DNA from: Prescottella equi
Lineage (GTDB): Bacteria > Actinomycetota > Actinomycetes > Mycobacteriales > Mycobacteriaceae
Assembly: GCF_002094305.1 (NCBI RefSeq)
Contig: NZ_LWTX01000003.1
Coordinates: 372,001 to 436,000 of the forward strand
Reading direction: 5' to 3'
DNA: 64,000 nucleotides
The position numbers and the translations under genes are program-made. Below, in pieces: positions 19,626-28,765 of this stretch. The first letter of the stretch is position 1; the number at the start of each line of letters is the position of its first letter. The notes beneath the pieces were generated by a model, which ran no database searches, was not told the DNA's origin, and saw nothing but the letters and a program-made list of their open reading frames with translations.

Positions 19626-20005
19626 CGTGGTTTTTCCTCCCCGCTCGCTCGAACACATGTGCAGTCGAGACTATTTCGCAATCGTCGAGCGACGCGGTCT
19701 ACACCGGACCGTTTGCACTTCCATCTTGACTCATCACGGCAGCGATCGGAGTGTTACACGAAGTGACAGGTGTCGCTCCGTGACCAACCACTCCGAATCA
19801 CACCGATGAAACTTCAACTTTTGAACCAGCGTTTGGTACAAACCCGTGATTGAATGGTCGCGACGAAGGTGAGCGTGGTGGCCGTTCCGACGGGCCCTGG
19901 CTGCGCACAAGAAGTTTCGGATTCGGGTTCCTTCGTTCAGCCGACCGTCGTCGACCCACTCGACCGGATGCCGGCAGCACGTAGAGGACGATCTGGGGAG
20001 AGTTC
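19626..20005. promoter_or_regulatory. Divergent promoter region of the exopolysaccharide locus
   Basis: 380 bases between two divergent genes of the putative exopolysaccharide locus, without a credible gene. It is locally A+T-richer around 19800-19860. A palindrome GTTTG-GTA-CAAAC at 19831-19843 is the best operator candidate. I could not assign clear -35/-10 boxes. GGGGAG at 19995-20000 is the ribosome-binding site of the BcsB-like gene. Confidence 0.45.
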
Positions 20006-21967
20006 ATGGCAAGGACGGGGGCGCCCTCGCGCGCGCCGCGACGCAGGCTCGCAACGCTCGTGACGGGCACGCTCGTCGCGATCGCCGCGCTTCTGCCGGG
20101 AGCCGGCACGGCGTCGGCTCAGGACTCCAGCGACGCGACTGTCCCTACCGGACAGTCAGTTCCGTTCCCCGAGCTGGGACGCCCCGCCGACCTGCAGTTC
20201 GTGTCGGACTCCGCGCCCGTGACCGTCACCCTCCCGGTGCCGGACGGGCTGCAGGCCCGCCGGCTCACCGGAAGCCTCACGACCCCAATGGACTTCCGGC
20301 AGGGGTGGCTCGAGGTCCGGTCCGACGCCCGTGTGGTCCAGCGGGTGGAGATCCCGGCCGCGAACGAGGGCGGCATCCCGCTGTCGGTACCGCTCGACGG
20401 CCTGCCCGTGACCGACCGGTCGGTGAACCTCACGATCACGAGCCACTACATTCCCGTCGACAACCGCTGCTACGACCGCAGCCAGTTCGCCCCGCTGACC
20501 CTGCGTGACGCGGCCGTGGACTACGCCGGCGCCGAGCGTCAACCGGCGTCCCCCGCCGAGTTCCTGCCGCCGATTCTCCGGAAGCTGACGATCTACGTCG
20601 CGGACCCGTCGTCGGCGGCCGAGCAGAACGCCGCATTGACGTTGAGCACGGCCGTCGTCAACCACTACGGCAATCAGCCCACCCGCGTCGAGGTGACCCA
20701 GCTGCCCGCCGGTGCCGGTGTGCCGCCGGTGGCCCCGGCCCTGTTCGAGCGATCGATCGCCGTCGGTGGCGCCTCCGACGCCGGAATCGGGCTGGAGCCG
20801 ACTCCCGCCGGTGCGCCGGTACTGCGCATCACCGGCAACGAGAGCGCACTCTCGTCGCAGGTGGACCTGTTCGTGGCGAATCTCGACGGCTACGCGGCCG
20901 CCAGTCGCGCGATCGCGGCTCCCGAGGTGAAGGTGCCGGAGGTGGCCCAGGACGTGGTGACGCTCGAGCAGCTGAAGATCGGCTCGCTCACGGCGTCCGG
21001 CCTCAACCGCATCGCGGTGCCGATCGAGGTCAATCAGACCCAGCTCGGCCGGCCGATCCGCGACCTGTCGGCGCACCTGTTCGGTACCTACGTCCCGCTG
21101 CCGCCGTCCCGGAGCGGCATCCTCACCGTGAGTCTCGGTGGTACCCAACTGGCCAGTGCGCCGCTCGACTCGACGGGCAGGTTCGACGTCCGCGCCGACG
21201 TGCCGAACAACCTGCTGTCCCGCTTCATGACGCTCACGGTGGCGCTCGACATCACCGGGGACTTCCAGTGCGGAACCAGCGACGCGTCGTCGCTCACGGT
21301 CGATCCGCGCAGCACCGTCTCGTCGCACCTCGCGTCGCCGCCGCTACCCGGCGGGTTCGCGTCGCTGCCGCAGACCCTGCTGCCGACCGTCGACGTCGGC
21401 CTCGGCGACAACGGCCTCGGCGACCTGCGCCGGGCCAACCAACTCCTGGTCCAGATGCAGCACAGCAGCTACCTGCCGCTGCAGCCGCGGGTGCGTCCGC
21501 TCACCGAGGCCGCCACCGACACGCTGCCGGCGATCCTGATCGCCGCCGACGGCAATCTGCCGCAGTCGGTGCGGCCGCCGCTCGCGTCGGCCGACCCCGC
21601 ACTGCTCGCCCTGCAGGGCGTCGCCGGGACCACCCCGTACGGCACGCTGCAGGTGACCGAGCAGGGCAACCGCACGGTGGTGCTGGCGACGTCCAACGGC
21701 GAACCCGGCGACCTCGACGCGTTGCTCGGCTGGCTCGACGCCGATCCGTCCCAGTTCCCGCGCCTCACCGGCGACGTCCTGATCGGTCCGCGTGACGCGC
21801 AACCGTTCGCGATCGGCGTCAAGGTCACCGACGTGGCCGCGCAGGCCGACTCCGAGGAGGACTCCGGTATCGGAACCGGCGCGATCGTCGCGATCGTCGC
21901 GGGGACCGCGGTCCTCGCCGTGATCGTGGTCGGCGCGACAGTGTGGCTGCGCCGGCGCCGGTCGTGA
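20006..21967 (+). CDS. BcsB-like secreted, membrane-anchored polysaccharide synthase subunit
   Basis: A 653-residue protein with a signal peptide (about 1-38, ending in TASAQ), a long extracytoplasmic part and one C-terminal membrane helix (about 625-648) followed by LRRRRS. The extracytoplasmic part has the pattern of BcsB-type subunits. These are sequences of jelly-roll and ferredoxin-like modules, with RQGWLEVRSDARVVQRVEIP near the first carbohydrate-binding region and SHYIPVDNRCYDRSQFAPLTL typical of the family. BcsB guides the nascent polymer away from BcsA and activates it through its membrane anchor. Its closeness to the GT2 gene supports this role. The family assignment is by pattern; HMM support is needed. 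Confidence 0.72.
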   Translation: MARTGAPSRAPRRRLATLVTGTLVAIAALLPGAGTASAQDSSDATVPTGQSVPFPELGRPADLQFVSDSAPVTVTLPVPDGLQARRLTGSLTTPMDFRQGWLEVRSDARVVQRVEIPAANEGGIPLSVPLDGLPVTDRSVNLTITSHYIPVDNRCYDRSQFAPLTLRDAAVDYAGAERQPASPAEFLPPILRKLTIYVADPSSAAEQNAALTLSTAVVNHYGNQPTRVEVTQLPAGAGVPPVAPALFERSIAVGGASDAGIGLEPTPAGAPVLRITGNESALSSQVDLFVANLDGYAAASRAIAAPEVKVPEVAQDVVTLEQLKIGSLTASGLNRIAVPIEVNQTQLGRPIRDLSAHLFGTYVPLPPSRSGILTVSLGGTQLASAPLDSTGRFDVRADVPNNLLSRFMTLTVALDITGDFQCGTSDASSLTVDPRSTVSSHLASPPLPGGFASLPQTLLPTVDVGLGDNGLGDLRRANQLLVQMQHSSYLPLQPRVRPLTEAATDTLPAILIAADGNLPQSVRPPLASADPALLALQGVAGTTPYGTLQVTEQGNRTVVLATSNGEPGDLDALLGWLDADPSQFPRLTGDVLIGPRDAQPFAIGVKVTDVAAQADSEEDSGIGTGAIVAIVAGTAVLAVIVVGATVWLRRRRS

Positions 21968-23706
21968 CCTCGACGACGGCCCTGCGTCCGGCGCCCGCGC
22001 AGGGGGGCGCCGGACGCGGAACCCCACGCGTCCGCGAGCGGCGGAAGCCATGGGCGCTGTACGGGATTCTGTTCACCGCCTACGTCGCGGTGGGCGTGTG
22101 GATGAACGTCGGTGTGGGATTCATCTTCACCGACTCGTTGTCCCGCGTCGCGGCGGTCTCGGGGGTGCTCCTGAGCCGGGACCCGCACCTCGCGGCGATC
22201 GGATTCGTCTTCACACCACTGACCGCGTTCGCGCAGTTGCCCCTCGGCTTCCTCGGGCACTGGTGGCCGGAGTTGTTGCGCTGGAACCTGACTGCGGCGG
22301 TGATGTCGGCCGCGTTCATGGCCGGCGCCGTCGTCCAGATCCGCGGAATCGCGCGTGACCGTGGCTGTTCCACGGTTCTGGTGGTGGTGCTCACCGCGCT
22401 GTTCGCCCTCAACCCCATGATCGTCATGTACGCGGCCAACGGCATGAGCGAGGCGCCGTTCGTGTTCTTCGTGTGCTGGGCCGTCCGCCGGCTCATGCGG
22501 TGGATGCGCAGCGACGGCGTACACGACCTCATCGCGGCGGGCATCGCGCTGGCCCTCGCCTATCTCACCCGCTACGACGCGATCGCCCCGATGATCGTCG
22601 CCGGCGCCCTCGTCGGCCTGGTCACCGTGATCCGTCATCGCCCCACCCCGCAGTCCGCGCGGGGAGATCGCTGGTGGGCGGCCGCGGTCGAGGTGTCGAT
22701 CGTCGTCGGACCCGGTATCGCGGCCTTCGTCGCGTGGTCGTTCACGAGTTGGCTGATCACCGGCACCGCGTTCCAACAGTTCTCGTCGGTGTACGGCAAC
22801 AGCGCGATTCTCGAGCAGTCCGGCGGCGGTGCCACGACCACGGGCGTCGACCGGGCGGTGTTCTCGCTGACAGAGATGGCGGTGCTGGGGCCGGCGGTCC
22901 CACTGCTGCTGATCGTCGCGGCCGTGCTCGCCTACCGCCGCCGCGACGCCGAGATCCTGGTCCCGTTCACGATCTTCGGCGCGGTCCTCGGCACGCAGTC
23001 GCTGCTGTACCTGATGGATTCGACGTTCCCGTTCCTGCGCTTCTACATCACGATCATCCCGTTCGCGTTCGTGCTCGTCGTCCTGCTCACCCCCAGCCGG
23101 GCGCCCGTGATCTCGCACCGCCCCGGGCATTTCGCACCCGAACCCCGTCCGATCCCGGCCTACCCGGGACCGTCACCACTGGTCGCGTTCGCGGTGTGCC
23201 TGCTCGTCGGATCGACCGCGGTGACGACCGTCGCGATGGGCAACGCCCGGCTGGCCGCGCTCGAGCACTCCATCGCGAGCGCGATCGTCCCGGGCCGGCA
23301 GGACCCCACCGAGCTGGCGATCCTGCGCACATTCGGTGCCGAACGGCGCATCGCCGACTACCTCGACCGCCTCGACCTGCCCGAGGGCTCCGTCCTGCTC
23401 GACACCGTCGAGGGGTTTGCGGTGGTGACGGCGTCAGCGAACCCCAAGCAGTTCGTCATCACGTCGGACACCGACTTCGCGGAGATCCTCGACGACCCGG
23501 CCGGGAACGGCGTCCAGTACATCCTGGCGGTCCCGAACACCAAGCGCGGCGTGGCCGACGCCGTGAACCGCCGGTACCCGACGATGTTCGAGACCGGCTC
23601 GGGTGGCGTCGGCGCGCTCGTGCTCGAGATGCGCAACGACGGCGGCACCGAGCCCGAGATGTGGCGGCTCTACCGGGTGACCGGTCAGCTCACCCCGGGT
23701 GGCTGA
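21964..23706 (+). CDS. GT-C type polytopic glycosyltransferase
   Basis: A 580-residue integral membrane protein starting at GTG 21964 and overlapping the BcsB-like stop by 4 bases (GTGA). About ten membrane segments occupy residues 25-400; an extracellular region with one more helix follows. The first external loop carries FTDSLSRVAAVSGVLLSRDPHLAAIGFVFTP, the place of the acidic catalytic residue in polyprenyl-phosphate-sugar-dependent GT-C enzymes. The loops AANGMSEAPFVFF and YLTRYDAIAPM also recall ArnT/PMT-like families. A role in decorating or priming the polymer is inferred from coupling to the BcsB-like gene. Confidence 0.78.
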   Translation: MTSTTALRPAPAQGGAGRGTPRVRERRKPWALYGILFTAYVAVGVWMNVGVGFIFTDSLSRVAAVSGVLLSRDPHLAAIGFVFTPLTAFAQLPLGFLGHWWPELLRWNLTAAVMSAAFMAGAVVQIRGIARDRGCSTVLVVVLTALFALNPMIVMYAANGMSEAPFVFFVCWAVRRLMRWMRSDGVHDLIAAGIALALAYLTRYDAIAPMIVAGALVGLVTVIRHRPTPQSARGDRWWAAAVEVSIVVGPGIAAFVAWSFTSWLITGTAFQQFSSVYGNSAILEQSGGGATTTGVDRAVFSLTEMAVLGPAVPLLLIVAAVLAYRRRDAEILVPFTIFGAVLGTQSLLYLMDSTFPFLRFYITIIPFAFVLVVLLTPSRAPVISHRPGHFAPEPRPIPAYPGPSPLVAFAVCLLVGSTAVTTVAMGNARLAALEHSIASAIVPGRQDPTELAILRTFGAERRIADYLDRLDLPEGSVLLDTVEGFAVVTASANPKQFVITSDTDFAEILDDPAGNGVQYILAVPNTKRGVADAVNRRYPTMFETGSGGVGALVLEMRNDGGTEPEMWRLYRVTGQLTPGG

Positions 23707-23709
23707 GAG

Positions 23710-24498
23710 CTACGCCTGGTCGGGCGTGGCCGCTCCGATCAGGTCCGCGATCGACGGGTTCCGGCGCAGCGTCTGCCCACCGCTGACGTGCAGCATCTGG
23801 CCGGTGACGAAACCGGATTCGTCGCCGGCCAGCCACGCCGCCACGTTCGCGACGTCCTCGGCGATGCCGACCCGCCCGAGTGGGATCTCGCGCAGGTAGA
23901 GCGAGCGGATCGGTGGGTAGTTCAGTCCACCGCCCGACATCGGGGCGTCCGCGACGCCGCCGGGCGCGATCGAGTTGGCGCGGATCCCGCGCTCACCGTA
24001 TTCGTTGGCGATGCACCGGATCACGTGGTCGATACCGGCCTTGGTGCCCATGTAGGCGGCGTGGTTCTCGAACATGATCGACGCCGTGACCGACGAGATC
24101 TGGATGATCGAGCCGCCGTTCGGCATGTTCGCGACCAACCGCTGGAAGAACTGGAAGGGCCCGGTGAACTGGACCGCCGCCATCCGCTCGAGATCCTCGC
24201 GGGTGGTGTCCTCGAACGGGGCGAGCAGACCCCACCCGGTGGCGTTGACGCCCACGTCGATGTGTCCGAACAGGTTCCGCGCGCGCTCGACGAGCGCATC
24301 CAGGTCCGCCTCGGACGTGATGTCGCACGGCTGCCACTGCGCACCGATCCCGTCGGCCACCTCGGCGAGCGCGTCCGGGCGCCGACCCGCGACGAGCACG
24401 GTGGCACCGTCGTCGGCGTACCGACGGGCGATGGCGTGCCCCACGTTGCCGGGCGCCACGCCCAGCACGATCGCGGTCTTTCCACTCAGCTTCGTCAT
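23710..24498 (-). CDS. SDR-family oxidoreductase
   Basis: A 262-residue short-chain dehydrogenase. It shows a cofactor loop GVAPGNVGHAIA (variant of TGxxxGxG), D in PCDITSEADLDAL, NATGW in place of NNAG, catalytic Ser in ISSVTASIMF, and Tyr/Lys in AYMGTKAG (YxxxK). The C-terminus VTGQMLHVSGGQTL is typical of the family. The TGW and SV changes resemble enoyl-reductase-like or atypical SDRs. It lies 12 bases after the GH25 gene (start ATG 24498; GTG 24510 is an alternative). The substrate is unknown. Confidence 0.87.
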   Translation of the reverse strand: MTKLSGKTAIVLGVAPGNVGHAIARRYADDGATVLVAGRRPDALAEVADGIGAQWQPCDITSEADLDALVERARNLFGHIDVGVNATGWGLLAPFEDTTREDLERMAAVQFTGPFQFFQRLVANMPNGGSIIQISSVTASIMFENHAAYMGTKAGIDHVIRCIANEYGERGIRANSIAPGGVADAPMSGGGLNYPPIRSLYLREIPLGRVGIAEDVANVAAWLAGDESGFVTGQMLHVSGGQTLRRNPSIADLIGAATPDQA

Positions 24499-24510
24499 AC
24501 CGGCGCGCAC

Positions 24511-25245
24511 TCAGCTACCGAAGAAGTTGCGCGCGTACATGTTGAGATCGCCCATCGCCCCGCTGTAGACGTTGAGGTCGATGGCGGCGTTCACCCCCGG
24601 GATGCGGCCACTGTCGGTGTACTGCCAGAAGGCCCAGTTCTTCCACCCACCCGGCAGCGGGCCGGGGTAGTTGCCGCCGTTGTAGTCGGCGATCCACAGT
24701 GGGTAGTTGGAGAACTCGGTGGTGTTCGCCATCGCGGTACGCCAGAAGTTGGGGTACGTGTAGATGATCGGCTGACGGCCGGTGAGAGCCTGCACCGAAT
24801 TGAGGTAGCGGCGCGTCCAGTCGATGAGTTGCGGCGCCGCGAGACCGCCGGTGCTCTCGAGGTCGAGCACCGGGGGCAGGCCGCCGATCTGGTTGACCGC
24901 CAGCGCGTTCGCGGCGAAGAAGGCCGCCTGCGCCTCGGGTGACGCCGACGGGTCCGCATAGTGGTACGCGCCGCGCGCCACTCCGGCGATGCGCATCGCG
25001 ATCGAGTCCTGCGCGAAGTACGGGTTGGTGTAGAACAGGCCTTCGGTGGCCTTGACCATGCCGAACTCGTAGCCGGCTCCGCGCACTGCCCCCCAGTTGA
25101 TGGGCGCACCCCCCGGATGCTGCCACGATGCGACGTCGACGCCCTGCGGCGCCGCCACCGCGACCGCGGGGGCTGTCAGCGTCACCGCCCCGGCCATGGC
25201 CAGTATTGCGACACGCGACAGGGAGCGACGACGGTTCCTCGGCAT
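24511..25245 (-). CDS. Secreted GH25 lysozyme
   Basis: A 244-residue muramidase with a signal peptide (ending AVAVAA, about residue 32). The GH25 core has GVDVASWQHPGGAPINW near the N-terminus (catalytic Asp region), FGMVKATEGLFYTNPYF, GAYHYADP, PPVLDLES with the catalytic acidic pair, PLWIADYN and the ending NWAFWQYTDSGRIPGVNAAIDLNVY. It cleaves beta-1,4 bonds in peptidoglycan. Its neighbour SDR gene is on the same strand. Being secreted, it may act in wall turnover or against competitors. Confidence 0.93.
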   Translation of the reverse strand: MPRNRRRSLSRVAILAMAGAVTLTAPAVAVAAPQGVDVASWQHPGGAPINWGAVRGAGYEFGMVKATEGLFYTNPYFAQDSIAMRIAGVARGAYHYADPSASPEAQAAFFAANALAVNQIGGLPPVLDLESTGGLAAPQLIDWTRRYLNSVQALTGRQPIIYTYPNFWRTAMANTTEFSNYPLWIADYNGGNYPGPLPGGWKNWAFWQYTDSGRIPGVNAAIDLNVYSGAMGDLNMYARNFFGS

Positions 25246-25341
25246 TGCCCGAGACTAGACGACTTCCTCACCGCGCGCGCCTGTTTCGCACCGGGTATCG
25301 GTATCTCACAGACAGTTCACAGCGGCGTTCCACACGGTTCA

Positions 25342-26679
25342 TCAGCCGAGCCAGTCCAGCACCGCGGCCGCGGTCCACGACTGCTGCATACTGCCGAGCG
25401 GCTCACCGGTGAACGGCTCGTAGTACTCGGCGAAACTGCCGTCGGCGGCCTGCCGCAGTCCCTCCGCACGCAGCATCAGCGACCGCTCGGCCCAACCGCG
25501 ACGCGCGAACGCCCACGAGAACAGCCACGTCATGACGGGCCACACCGGTCCGCGCCAGTACTCGCGCGCCCGGAAGTCCCGCGACACCGGCGACGTGGAC
25601 GGCGGCACCGCGTACCGCAGATCCGGATGGGTGCAGAAACGCGGACCCTCGAAGGTGTGCAGCAGGCCTCGCTCGGTGTGCCGGTCCAGGCCACCGCACA
25701 GCAGGGGCGCGAACATCGCGATGGTGTCGGTGGCGATCCACCGCCCGGTGCGCAGGTCGAGGTCCCGGGCCACGCCGGAGCGCGCGTCGGTGGTGGCCAC
25801 GACGCCCTTACGGAAGTGGTCGGCCCAGGAGTGCAGTTCGCGGACATCGGCGTTGGGTCGCGAATGCTCCTCACCGATCGTGGCCAGCACGTCGCACGCG
25901 AGCGCGAAGACGGCGCTGACGAATACGTCCTCGACCGCGAAGCTCATCTTCTCCGGCAGCGCCTCGTCGTCGTAGCGGACGCTCTTCATCTCCTCGAGCA
26001 GCCACAGGTAGCGGTCGTACTCGCCGTTGCTCGGGCGCTGCGAGGCATCGGTTACGACGGTGACGTCCTCGCGCCGATACGCCGGGACAGGGCCCGGAAT
26101 CACGTTGCCGTACGGGATATCCCACCGGGGCGAATTGTCCATTCCGGACTCCCACCCGTGGAACAGCGTGATGCGCCCGTTCCCGTCGCGGTCCCGTGCC
26201 CGCGCGAGCCACCGGTGCCAACGCATCAGGTCCGGCCACCGCCGGTCCAGGAACTCCTCGGCGACCGCCCGGGTGCTGCGGCCGTGCCGCCGGGCGTGGT
26301 CGAGGATCCGCTGCACCGCGATCGCGTGCACGGGCGGTTGCGTGATGCCGGAGGTGTCGACACCGATCGGCGCATGTCCGGCCAGTTCCCCGCACTGCCA
26401 GCGCGCGGGGCCGGGGAAGTAGCCGTCGACCCCGTTCGCGAACACGATGTGCGGGATCATGCCGTTGCTCCACTGCGCCGACAGCAGCGTGTCGAGTTCG
26501 GTGACCGCCCGCTCCACGCTCAGCGGCGCCAACCCCACGGCCACGAACGCCGCGTCCCAGCTCCACATGTGCGGGTACAGCCGCGGCGCGGCGGTGGTCA
26601 TCGTCCCGAGGTCGTTGCCGCGCAGCAGGTAGGCAGCTCGCGCCGCGAGCTGGGTGGGCGTGAATCCCGGGTCGATCAT
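25342..26679 (-). CDS. ggh: Glucosylglycerate hydrolase-like GH63 enzyme
   Basis: A 445-residue (alpha/alpha)6-barrel hydrolase matching mycobacterial glucosylglycerate hydrolase in length and motifs. These are LYPHMWSWDAAFVAVGL, GWESGMDNSPRWD (catalytic Asp), EYWRGPVWPVMTWL and FAEYYEPFTGEPLG. The enzyme splits glucosylglycerate or mannosylglycerate, the starting unit of methylglucose lipopolysaccharides and an osmolyte used under nitrogen stress. It is cytoplasmic (no signal). Start at ATG 26679, 16 bases after the PHP gene, so both are probably in one operon. Confidence 0.85.
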   Translation of the reverse strand: MIDPGFTPTQLAARAAYLLRGNDLGTMTTAAPRLYPHMWSWDAAFVAVGLAPLSVERAVTELDTLLSAQWSNGMIPHIVFANGVDGYFPGPARWQCGELAGHAPIGVDTSGITQPPVHAIAVQRILDHARRHGRSTRAVAEEFLDRRWPDLMRWHRWLARARDRDGNGRITLFHGWESGMDNSPRWDIPYGNVIPGPVPAYRREDVTVVTDASQRPSNGEYDRYLWLLEEMKSVRYDDEALPEKMSFAVEDVFVSAVFALACDVLATIGEEHSRPNADVRELHSWADHFRKGVVATTDARSGVARDLDLRTGRWIATDTIAMFAPLLCGGLDRHTERGLLHTFEGPRFCTHPDLRYAVPPSTSPVSRDFRAREYWRGPVWPVMTWLFSWAFARRGWAERSLMLRAEGLRQAADGSFAEYYEPFTGEPLGSMQQSWTAAAVLDWLG

Positions 26680-26695
26680 CGTCCCATTCTGCGAC

Positions 26696-27721
26696 TCACC
26701 CCGCGAACGCGCGCGTCCAGGTGAGCAATTCGTCGACGGGCCACGTGTTGACGACCCGCGCCGCCTCCACACCGCACCGGATCGCGCGCTCACAGCCGAG
26801 CCCCTGCCACGCCAGCTGCCCGGGCGCGTGCGCGTCGGTGTCGATCGCGAAGAGACAACCGATGTCGACGGCCAGATCGATCAGCCGGCTCGGCGGGTCC
26901 CGACGCTCCGGCCGGCTGTTGATCTCCACCGCGACGTCGTGGTCGCGACACGCCTCGAAGACCTTCTCAGCGTCGAACTTCGACTCCGGACGGCCGCCGC
27001 GGGCGCCCTCGACGAGGCGGCCCGTGCAATGCCCGAGCACGTTCACCCGCGGATTCCGTACCGCGCCCAGCATTCTGCGCGTCATCTCCGCCCGGTCGGC
27101 GCGCAGGTGCGAATGGACGCTCGCGACCACGACGTCCAGTTCGTCGAGCAGCTCCGGCTCCTGGTCGAGCGCGCCGTCGTCGAGGATGTCGACCTCGATG
27201 CCGGTGAGGATCCGGAACGGCGCGAGTTCCCGATTGAGCTCCCGCACCGCCGTCAGCTGGGTGCGCAGCCGCTCCGCGGACAGGCCGTTCGCGATGGTCA
27301 GCCGCGGCGAGTGGTCGGTGAGCGCGCAGTACTCGTGGCCGAGGGTCGCCGCGGCGCGCATCATCTCGTCGATCGGGCTGCCGCCGTCGGACCAGTCCGA
27401 GTGGACGTGCAGATCGCCGCGCAGCGCGGGCTGCAGGTCGCCGCCGTAGCCGATGGGCTCGGCGGCGTCACGGAGCTGTTGCAGGTAGTCGGGCACCTTA
27501 CCGGCGACCGCCTGTTCGACGACGGCGGCGGTCTTCGCGCCCACGCCGGGCAGCGACGTCCAGTCGCCGGAGCGCTCCCGGGCTCGGCGTTGCTCGTCGG
27601 TGAGACCGGCGACCACGTCCGCGGCCCGCCGGTACGCCTTCACCCGGTACGTGACGGCCCGGTCGCGTTCGAGCCAGAACGCGACCTCCCGCAATGCCTC
27701 GACCGGCCCCGGATTCGCCAT
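26696..27721 (-). CDS. HhH-PHP domain protein (PolX C-terminal-like phosphoesterase)
   Basis: A 341-residue protein with a helix-hairpin-helix region (about 40-75, [19 protein letters not shown]) and a PHP domain with metal-binding motifs [11 protein letters not shown] (about 103-113), [44 protein letters not shown] and AIDTDAHAP. It lacks the polymerase palm of PolX between the two parts. A metal-dependent phosphoesterase or nuclease activity is likely. It is the first gene of a pair with the glucosylglycerate hydrolase gene. Confidence 0.88.
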   Translation of the reverse strand: MANPGPVEALREVAFWLERDRAVTYRVKAYRRAADVVAGLTDEQRRARERSGDWTSLPGVGAKTAAVVEQAVAGKVPDYLQQLRDAAEPIGYGGDLQPALRGDLHVHSDWSDGGSPIDEMMRAAATLGHEYCALTDHSPRLTIANGLSAERLRTQLTAVRELNRELAPFRILTGIEVDILDDGALDQEPELLDELDVVVASVHSHLRADRAEMTRRMLGAVRNPRVNVLGHCTGRLVEGARGGRPESKFDAEKVFEACRDHDVAVEINSRPERRDPPSRLIDLAVDIGCLFAIDTDAHAPGQLAWQGLGCERAIRCGVEAARVVNTWPVDELLTWTRAFAG

Positions 27722-27758
27722 GCCTCCATGGTGCCTCCGGGACCGGCGTCCGGCAGGG

Positions 27759-28184
27759 CTATTCGTCGTCGGCGACGGTGAGGGTGACCTCGATGTTGCC
27801 GCGGGTGGCGTTCGAGTAGGGGCACACCTCGTGCGCCTTCTCGGTGAGCGCGAGGGCCTCTCCGCGCTCGAGGTGCGGCAGCGAGACCTCCAGCGTCACG
27901 GCCAGTCCGAAGCCGCCGGAACCGTTGGGGCCGATACCGACCCGCGCGCCCACGGCGGAATCGGTGACGTCGGCGCCGGCCTGCCGCGCGACCAGCTGGA
28001 GGGCGGAGTGGAAGCACGCGGCATACCCCGCCGCGAACAGCTGTTCGGGATTGGTGCCATTGCCGCTGCCACCCATCTCGGTCGGGATGGCGAGCTCGAG
28101 ATCGAGACGTCCGTCGGACGTCCGGGCGCGGCCGTTGCGGCCCTCGCCGGTGGCCAGTGCTTCTGCGGTGTAGACGATGTTCAC
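27759..28184 (-). CDS. ohr: Organic hydroperoxide resistance protein Ohr
   Basis: A 141-residue OsmC/Ohr peroxidase. The two redox Cys are at 57 (AACFHSAL) and 121 ([12 protein letters not shown]). It reduces organic and fatty-acid hydroperoxides using lipoylated proteins in known homologues. GTG start overlaps the ohrR stop by 4 bases, so it is translated from the same mRNA and controlled by the OhrR operator at 28670-28690. Confidence 0.96.
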   Translation of the reverse strand: MNIVYTAEALATGEGRNGRARTSDGRLDLELAIPTEMGGSGNGTNPEQLFAAGYAACFHSALQLVARQAGADVTDSAVGARVGIGPNGSGGFGLAVTLEVSLPHLERGEALALTEKAHEVCPYSNATRGNIEVTLTVADDE

Positions 28185-28654
28185 GGTGCCTCTTCTCGAT
28201 TGTCGGTGGAGGGGGTGTCGAAATCCGCGTGGTGGAGATTGCGGCCGACGGCCATGAGGACGTCGCGTAGCCGTTCCAGCTCCGGTACATCGAGCCCGGT
28301 GGCCTGCGCGAGGCGGGCCGGGATGTCGGAGGCCCGGTCACGCAGGGCCGCCCCGGCGGGGGTGAGCCCGACGGTGACGCGCCGATCGTCGCCACCGGCC
28401 CGCTGCCGGTCGACGAGACCGCCGGCCTCGAGGCGTTTGAGCAGCGGCGACAGTGTGCCGGTGTCGAGCTGGAGAGCATCGCAGATCTCCTGGACACCCC
28501 GGCCGTCCCGCTCCCAGAGCACCAGCATCACGAGGTACTGCGGGTAGGTCAGGCCGAGGTCGGCGAGCAGCGTCCGATAGGCCGCAGTGGTGGCGCGCGA
28601 CGCCGAGTACAGCGCGAAGCACACCTGCCGGTCCAGTGCGAGGTCGTCGGTCAC
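28181..28654 (-). CDS. ohrR: OhrR, MarR-family peroxide-sensing repressor
   Basis: A 157-residue MarR-family winged-helix repressor. With GTG 28654 as start, the sensing Cys is residue 12 ([14 protein letters not shown]), as in OhrR proteins, and the tyrosines that hydrogen-bond to it are present ([14 protein letters not shown]). The DNA-reading helix is [17 protein letters not shown] and the wing is [17 protein letters not shown]. It is followed by ohr with 4-base overlap. The start lies about seven bases after the -10 box, so the message is probably leaderless. Oxidation of Cys 12 should release it from the upstream palindrome. Confidence 0.93.
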   Translation of the reverse strand: MTDDLALDRQVCFALYSASRATTAAYRTLLADLGLTYPQYLVMLVLWERDGRGVQEICDALQLDTGTLSPLLKRLEAGGLVDRQRAGGDDRRVTVGLTPAGAALRDRASDIPARLAQATGLDVPELERLRDVLMAVGRNLHHADFDTPSTDNREEAP

Positions 28655-28660
28655 ACCATG

Positions 28661-28690
28661 AATGTAGACCACAACAATGTTGTGCACAAC
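28661..28690 (-). promoter_or_regulatory. ohrR promoter with OhrR operator
   Basis: On the minus strand TTGTGC (28684-28689) and TACATT (28661-28666) stand 17 bases apart and form a good -35/-10 pair. The spacer holds CACAACA-A-TGTTGTG (28670-28684), a perfect 15-bp dyad. An overlapping GTTGTGCACAAC palindrome is at 28679-28690. Binding there would cover the core promoter and autoregulate ohrR-ohr. The region is shared with the divergent gene at 28766. Confidence 0.8.
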
Positions 28691-28765
28691 CTACATCTGC
28701 ACACGGCGCCTGCCGGTGCCATGCTGGAGAAGGGGCTGCCGAGCACTTGCACGAAAGGCAGAGCC

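Noticed and set aside
19815-19856. TTGAAC...TTGAAT as a -35/-10 promoter for the BcsB-like gene
   Set aside because: Spacing is over 20 bases, not compatible with a standard promoter; only the palindrome at 19831-19843 was kept as a candidate site.
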